The notes under the pieces were generated by a model. That model saw only the letters and a list, made by a program, of their open reading frames with translations, did not search any database and was not told where the DNA came from. Of a stretch of 8,251 nt of DNA, positions 5,752 through 8,251 are shown piece after piece (position 1 is the first letter of the stretch; each line of letters begins with the position of its first letter). Made by a program: the position numbers and the translations under genes. The DNA comes from Sulfurovum sp. (GTDB taxonomy: Bacteria > Campylobacterota > Campylobacteria > Campylobacterales > Sulfurovaceae), in NCBI GenBank assembly GCA_027046415.1, contig JALTYW010000246.1:1-8251 (forward strand), read 5' to 3'.

Positions 5752-6327
5752 ATGATGAAACATCTATTACTCTCTTCTTTCGCACTACTTGCTATTGGAA
5801 ACAGCACCCTCGCAGCAGATGACAACGGTTTGTATCTTGGTTTGGGATATGCCAATACAAATATAGACCTGAAACTCGATGAACTGAATATAGAACAGAC
5901 GCTTCTTGATCTATCCACAGATAGTGTTGTCCTTCTTGCAGGATATGACTTCAATGAATACCTTGGAGTTGAAGGGCGCTATTATCTGAATGCATCTGAG
6001 GCTGCGTACGGGTATTATCTTGGAGACACACCACTGAGTGGCAACTATAAAGCCGAAAGCTTTGCAGTCTATGCCAAACCGCAATACAAACTTTCCATGC
6101 TCAACTTTTACGCTCTCTTGGGCGTTACCGCAAACGACTATACTGCCAATGCTCTTTTAGGTGGAAGCGACAATGCAACACTCTTTTCATGGGGAGCTGG
6201 TGTGAAAGTCAATCTTACCCAGAGTTTTGGTGCTTTTGTTGACTACACCAATCTTGGTGAAAGTGACAATATACTAACCAATACTGATCTATCCTCATGG
6301 AATATCGGTTTCTCCTATAAGTTCTAA
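5752..6327 (+). CDS. Outer-membrane beta-barrel (porin-like) protein
   Basis: 191 residues with a clear Sec signal peptide (hydrophobic core LLLSSFALLAIG, cleavage near TLA-A at about 21-22). The mature part of about 170 residues alternates hydrophobic and polar residues in strand-sized blocks: GLYLGLGYA, VVLLAGYDF, LGVEGRYYL, FAVYAKPQYKL, FYALLGVTA, FSWGAGVKVN, FGAFVDYTNL. It ends in SWNIGFSYKF with the C-terminal Phe that outer-membrane proteins use for insertion by the Bam complex. Size and strand number fit a small eight-stranded barrel of the OmpA-like/OMP_b-brl class. No OmpA peptidoglycan-binding domain is present and there are no Cys residues. Ligand or role is unknown. Start: AAGGA at 5740-5744 fits the first ATG (7-nt spacer); the next codon is also ATG. 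Transcription probably responds to whatever binds the adjacent inverted repeat. Confidence 0.88.
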   Translation: MMKHLLLSSFALLAIGNSTLAADDNGLYLGLGYANTNIDLKLDELNIEQTLLDLSTDSVVLLAGYDFNEYLGVEGRYYLNASEAAYGYYLGDTPLSGNYKAESFAVYAKPQYKLSMLNFYALLGVTANDYTANALLGGSDNATLFSWGAGVKVNLTQSFGAFVDYTNLGESDNILTNTDLSSWNIGFSYKF

Positions 6328-6392
6328 CATCCACACTCCCTAGCACATTGCTCTGTGGAGATCTACACTATTTCTATAACAAGGTACTTTTT

Positions 6393-7130
6393 ATGGCAGT
6401 TTATGTCCTTTTCGACACAGAGACCACAGGCAATCAGGAGAATGACCGCATCATTCAGGTAGGTGCGATGGTCGTCCACGACAGAGAGCACATCGATGTC
6501 TATGACGAGCTCTGCTCGACCACTGTACCCATCAGCATCGAAGCGATGGAGGTACACAACATTACGCCGGAAGTCATCGCCGACAAGGCACCCTACAGCG
6601 AAACAGCCTTTGCCAAAGCGGTGGAGAGCTACAATGCACCGGAAAACTACCTGATCGCACACAACATATCGTTTGATCTGGGCATGCTTGAAAAAGAGGG
6701 CTTTGTCAACCGTTACACGCTCATCGACACGGTGCGCGTCGCAAAACACCTGCTGCCGGACTCCCCTGCCCACCGCCTGCAGTACCTGCGTTATGCCCTC
6801 GAACTCTACAAAAATGAGGAGAAAGAGGCAAACAAGATGGGCATCACCATCAAAGCCCATGATGCCATTGGAGATGTGCTGGTGATGAAACTGCTGCTTT
6901 CTAAACTGGTACAGCTGACACAGCAGAAGTTTTCCGGTGAAAATCCCATGCAGAAGATGGCAGAACTGACCCAGACACCGGTACTGCTCAAAACCTTCCG
7001 CTTTGGCAAATACAAAGACCGAAGCATCGAAGAGGTCTCACGCGAAGATATGGGATACCTGCAGTGGATGTACAAAAACCTCGATTTGGATGAAGATCTC
7101 AAGTACACGCTTGAGCAGTATCTTCAGTAG
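6393..7130 (+). CDS. 3'-5' exonuclease, DnaQ/ExoX-like (DEDDh)
   Basis: 245 residues of the DnaQ-type DEDDh exonuclease family, which removes nucleotides from DNA 3' ends with two metal ions. ExoI is FDTETTG with Asp8 and Glu10; ExoII is AHNISFD with Asp95; ExoIII is HDAIGD with His156 and Asp161. All five catalytic residues are present. Residues about 195-245 (LLKTFRFGKYKDRSIEEV, then GYLQWMYKN) match the short FGKY-x-x-x-x-I / YL-x-W module found at the C-terminus of ExoX-type exonucleases, so a repair or mismatch-processing role is likelier than being the Pol III epsilon subunit. I took the ATG at 6393 (AAGG at 6381-6384, 8-nt spacer) because the exonuclease fold begins at once; an upstream in-frame ATG at 6348 adds 15 residues unlike the family. 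It is followed 8 nt later by a small exported-protein gene, probably co-transcribed. Confidence 0.9.
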   Translation: MAVYVLFDTETTGNQENDRIIQVGAMVVHDREHIDVYDELCSTTVPISIEAMEVHNITPEVIADKAPYSETAFAKAVESYNAPENYLIAHNISFDLGMLEKEGFVNRYTLIDTVRVAKHLLPDSPAHRLQYLRYALELYKNEEKEANKMGITIKAHDAIGDVLVMKLLLSKLVQLTQQKFSGENPMQKMAELTQTPVLLKTFRFGKYKDRSIEEVSREDMGYLQWMYKNLDLDEDLKYTLEQYLQ

Positions 7131-7138
7131 GAAAGCTC

Positions 7139-7648
7139 ATGCGATCTTTTTTGCTGCTTTTTTCATGCATAGCCGCACTCAGCGCACAACCTGTACACGA
7201 CATGACCATCGGTGATTGGCGCACAGTCACCAAAGCCACAAGCGAAAACCGCACCCGTGTGACAGAAAAAGAGTTTCTCAACCTCAAAGCCGACCACACC
7301 TTCGATATCACTATCCTTGTCAGCCTCAAAAAAGGCGAACACTTCATCAAAGACCTGCAGGTTAAGGCTTCGGGCATCTGGAAACGACACGTAACAACCC
7401 TTGTCGTAGTCGTCAAAAAGATAGAAGTACCCTTTGCCAAAGAGGTATCACGCACCATTACCAAACAGTCCCTTGAAGCCCTTGCAAGTACCTATCAGGC
7501 AAGACTTAAAGGCAACCCCATCCGCATCAACACCATTACCTATCTTGACAACAACAAACTGACCATTGTCAGCGAAAAGGGTGTCAAAACATCCTACACC
7601 AAATTTACCGGTCCCTCACCGCTGCAGAAGGCACCGGGTAAAAAGTAG
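7139..7648 (+). CDS. Small exported beta-rich protein, lipocalin-like, unknown function
   Basis: 169 residues with a short signal peptide (MRSFLLLFSCIAALSA, cleavage near Ala16). Cys10 in LFSC is not a convincing lipobox, so a periplasmic protein is favoured over a lipoprotein. The mature part starts with a GDWR turn (25-28) and continues as alternating strands: EKEFLNLKADHTFDITILVSL, then SGIWKRHVTTLVVVVKKIE, and near the C-terminus NKLTIVSEKGVKTSYTK. A helical piece at about 100-124 interrupts them. G-x-W near the N-terminus with antiparallel strands resembles lipocalin-like domains, but this is a shape argument only and no ligand can be named. Its AGGAAA overlaps the stop codon of the exonuclease gene, 8 nt away, so the two are probably one transcript. 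The tail (PSPLQKAPGKK) looks disordered. The paired REP-like repeats begin 10 nt after its stop codon. Confidence 0.75.
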   Translation: MRSFLLLFSCIAALSAQPVHDMTIGDWRTVTKATSENRTRVTEKEFLNLKADHTFDITILVSLKKGEHFIKDLQVKASGIWKRHVTTLVVVVKKIEVPFAKEVSRTITKQSLEALASTYQARLKGNPIRINTITYLDNNKLTIVSEKGVKTSYTKFTGPSPLQKAPGKK

Positions 7649-7657
7649 GTTTTCTTC

Positions 7658-7691
7658 TCTCATTCCCTTGCTCCTGCGTAAGAATACATAT
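7658..7691 (-). repeat. REP-like palindromic element, copy A (decayed)
   Basis: Read on the minus strand, this 34-nt unit matches copy B (7736-7769, plus strand) at about 25 of 34 positions, sharing the exact core CAGGAGCA. Seven of the nine differences are transitions, as expected of an old duplicate. The unit has lost most of its own stem pairing. Confidence 0.55.
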
Positions 7692-7735
7692 GGGAGTTTT
7701 ATATGGAGTGGAAGTTTTTTATATGCAAGGTTTGA

Positions 7736-7769
7736 GTATGCATCCCCACTCAGGAGCATGGGGACGAGT
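7736..7769 (+). repeat. REP-like palindromic element, copy B
   Basis: Carries TATGCATCCCCACTCAGGAG and a downstream GGGGACGAG. The inner stem TCCCCA (7743-7748) pairs with TGGGGA (7759-7764) around a 10-nt loop. From memory this resembles a widespread bacterial palindromic repeat of the form TATGCAT-TCCCACG-CAGGAG-CGTGGGAACGAG. It lies 7 nt from the 3' end of gatB, in the convergent gap typical of REP elements. It might also help end transcription, though it lacks a T-run. Confidence 0.6.
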
Positions 7770-7776
7770 AGAAGAT

Positions 7777-8251
7777 TTAAGCCTCCAACTTCTCCCTGAC
7801 AAGATCATTAACCACTTTCGGATTCGCTTTCCCGCCTGTCGCTTTGAGCACCTGCCCGACAAAGAAACCGAAGAGTTTTTGGTTACCTGCTTTGTACTTG
7901 GCGACATTGTCAGGGTTTTGTGCGATGATCTCATCGATAATCGGGGCGATCTCGGCAGGGTCGCTGATCTGCTTGAGTCCTTTCTCTTCGACAATGGCAT
8001 CCGGAGCTTTTCCAGTGGCGGTCATCTCTTCAAAGACCTGTTTGGCGATCTTGCTTGAGATGGTCTCTTCATCGAGCATTTTGGCAAGCTCTGCGACCTC
8101 TTTGGCTCCAAAAGTGAGGCTCTCGGTACCATTTTCTTTGAACACACGTGCGACATCGTTGGCAACGATGTTGGCGATGGTTACAGGACTTTCATGCACA
8201 GAAACGGCTTCGTCAAAAAAGTGAGAAAGTTTCTCGTCACGCGCAAGGGTG
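7777..8251 (-). CDS. gatB: Asp-tRNA(Asn)/Glu-tRNA(Gln) amidotransferase subunit B, C-terminal part
   Basis: The last 157 codons of gatB; the start lies beyond the right edge and the frame is open to the window end (the GTG at 8199 is internal, not a start). GatB is the kinase and tRNA-binding subunit of GatCAB, which converts misacylated Glu-tRNA(Gln), and Asp-tRNA(Asn) where needed, to the amide forms. The fragment covers the helical domain (LARDEKLSHFFDEAV, then HESPVTIANIVANDVARVF) and the C-terminal YqeY-like tRNA-binding domain, ending with GFFVGQVLKATGGKANP and VVNDLVREKLEA, the hallmark GatB tail. Its active-site part is outside the window. GatCAB-dependent glutaminyl-tRNA formation is expected in Campylobacterota. 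It is convergent with the exonuclease and exported-protein pair across the REP-like repeats. Confidence 0.93.
   Translation of the reverse strand, partial: TLARDEKLSHFFDEAVSVHESPVTIANIVANDVARVFKENGTESLTFGAKEVAELAKMLDEETISSKIAKQVFEEMTATGKAPDAIVEEKGLKQISDPAEIAPIIDEIIAQNPDNVAKYKAGNQKLFGFFVGQVLKATGGKANPKVVNDLVREKLEA

Noticed and set aside
6330..6359. TCCACA / TGTGGA inverted repeat after the outer-membrane gene as a terminator
   Set aside because: Only 6 pairs with an 18-nt loop and no T-run follows, so it does not qualify as an intrinsic terminator.
6348..6392. Upstream in-frame ATG that would lengthen the exonuclease by 15 residues
   Set aside because: The added residues do not fit the family, whose first strand begins at MAVYVLFDTETTG, and the AAGG site suits the ATG at 6393.
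7844..8224. 126-codon plus-strand frame near the right edge with hydrophobic stretches
   Set aside because: Antisense to gatB, whose C-terminal signature is unmistakable; the hydrophobic look comes from reading GatB codons backwards.
1..8251. Search for CRISPR arrays, insertion sequences, prophage genes, tRNA or rRNA
   Set aside because: No regularly spaced direct repeats, transposase or integrase motifs, cloverleaf-like stretches or rRNA-like segments were seen on either strand.

Overview
The window looks like a piece of chromosome from a Campylobacterota (epsilonproteobacterial) bacterium, probably a free-living or environmental type such as a Sulfurovum or Sulfurimonas relative. The lineage call rests on moderate GC, AT-rich intergenic stretches with TATAAT -10 boxes and weak -35 boxes, and protein flavour (PSD, GatB, PDC-sensor membrane protein, PilT/PilU ATPase). 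It is an inference, not a database result. Ten genes lie whole in the window and two are cut by its ends.

Left part (1-1908): a truncated minus-strand gene of an uncharacterised family with the N-terminus M-x-x-RYV-x-DVGDF; an AT-rich intergenic region with divergent promoters; a plus-strand PilT/PilU-type retraction ATPase; then a small secreted, charged, acidic-tailed protein with its own good sigma-70-type promoter.

Centre (1909-5564): a minus-strand operon of five tightly packed genes. In order of transcription they are a NifU/IscU-like scaffold protein that has lost its first ligand cysteine and neighbouring Asp, an all-helical protein with candidate metal ligands, phosphatidylserine decarboxylase (psd), a PDC-sensor protein with four membrane helices, and a HAD phosphatase. 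Junctions are a 20-nt overlap, an 8-nt overlap, a 10-nt gap and a 1-nt overlap, so the genes are almost certainly co-transcribed and translationally coupled. An extended -10 promoter lies just upstream. The last gene abuts the convergent small-protein gene, their stop codons together making the palindrome TGATCA.

Right part (5565-8251): the divergent control region carries a long AT-rich inverted repeat directly in front of the -10 box of an outer-membrane beta-barrel gene. It is followed by a DEDDh 3'-5' exonuclease with an ExoX-like C-terminal domain and, 8 nt later, a small exported beta-rich protein. The convergent gap before the 3' end of gatB (minus strand) is filled by two decayed copies of a palindromic REP-like element in inverted orientation.

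No rRNA, tRNA, insertion sequence, prophage or CRISPR array is visible. The most unusual items are the ligand-depleted NifU-like protein and its operon context, the apparently cytoplasmic PDC domain, the inverted repeat at the porin-like gene, and the paired REP-like elements.
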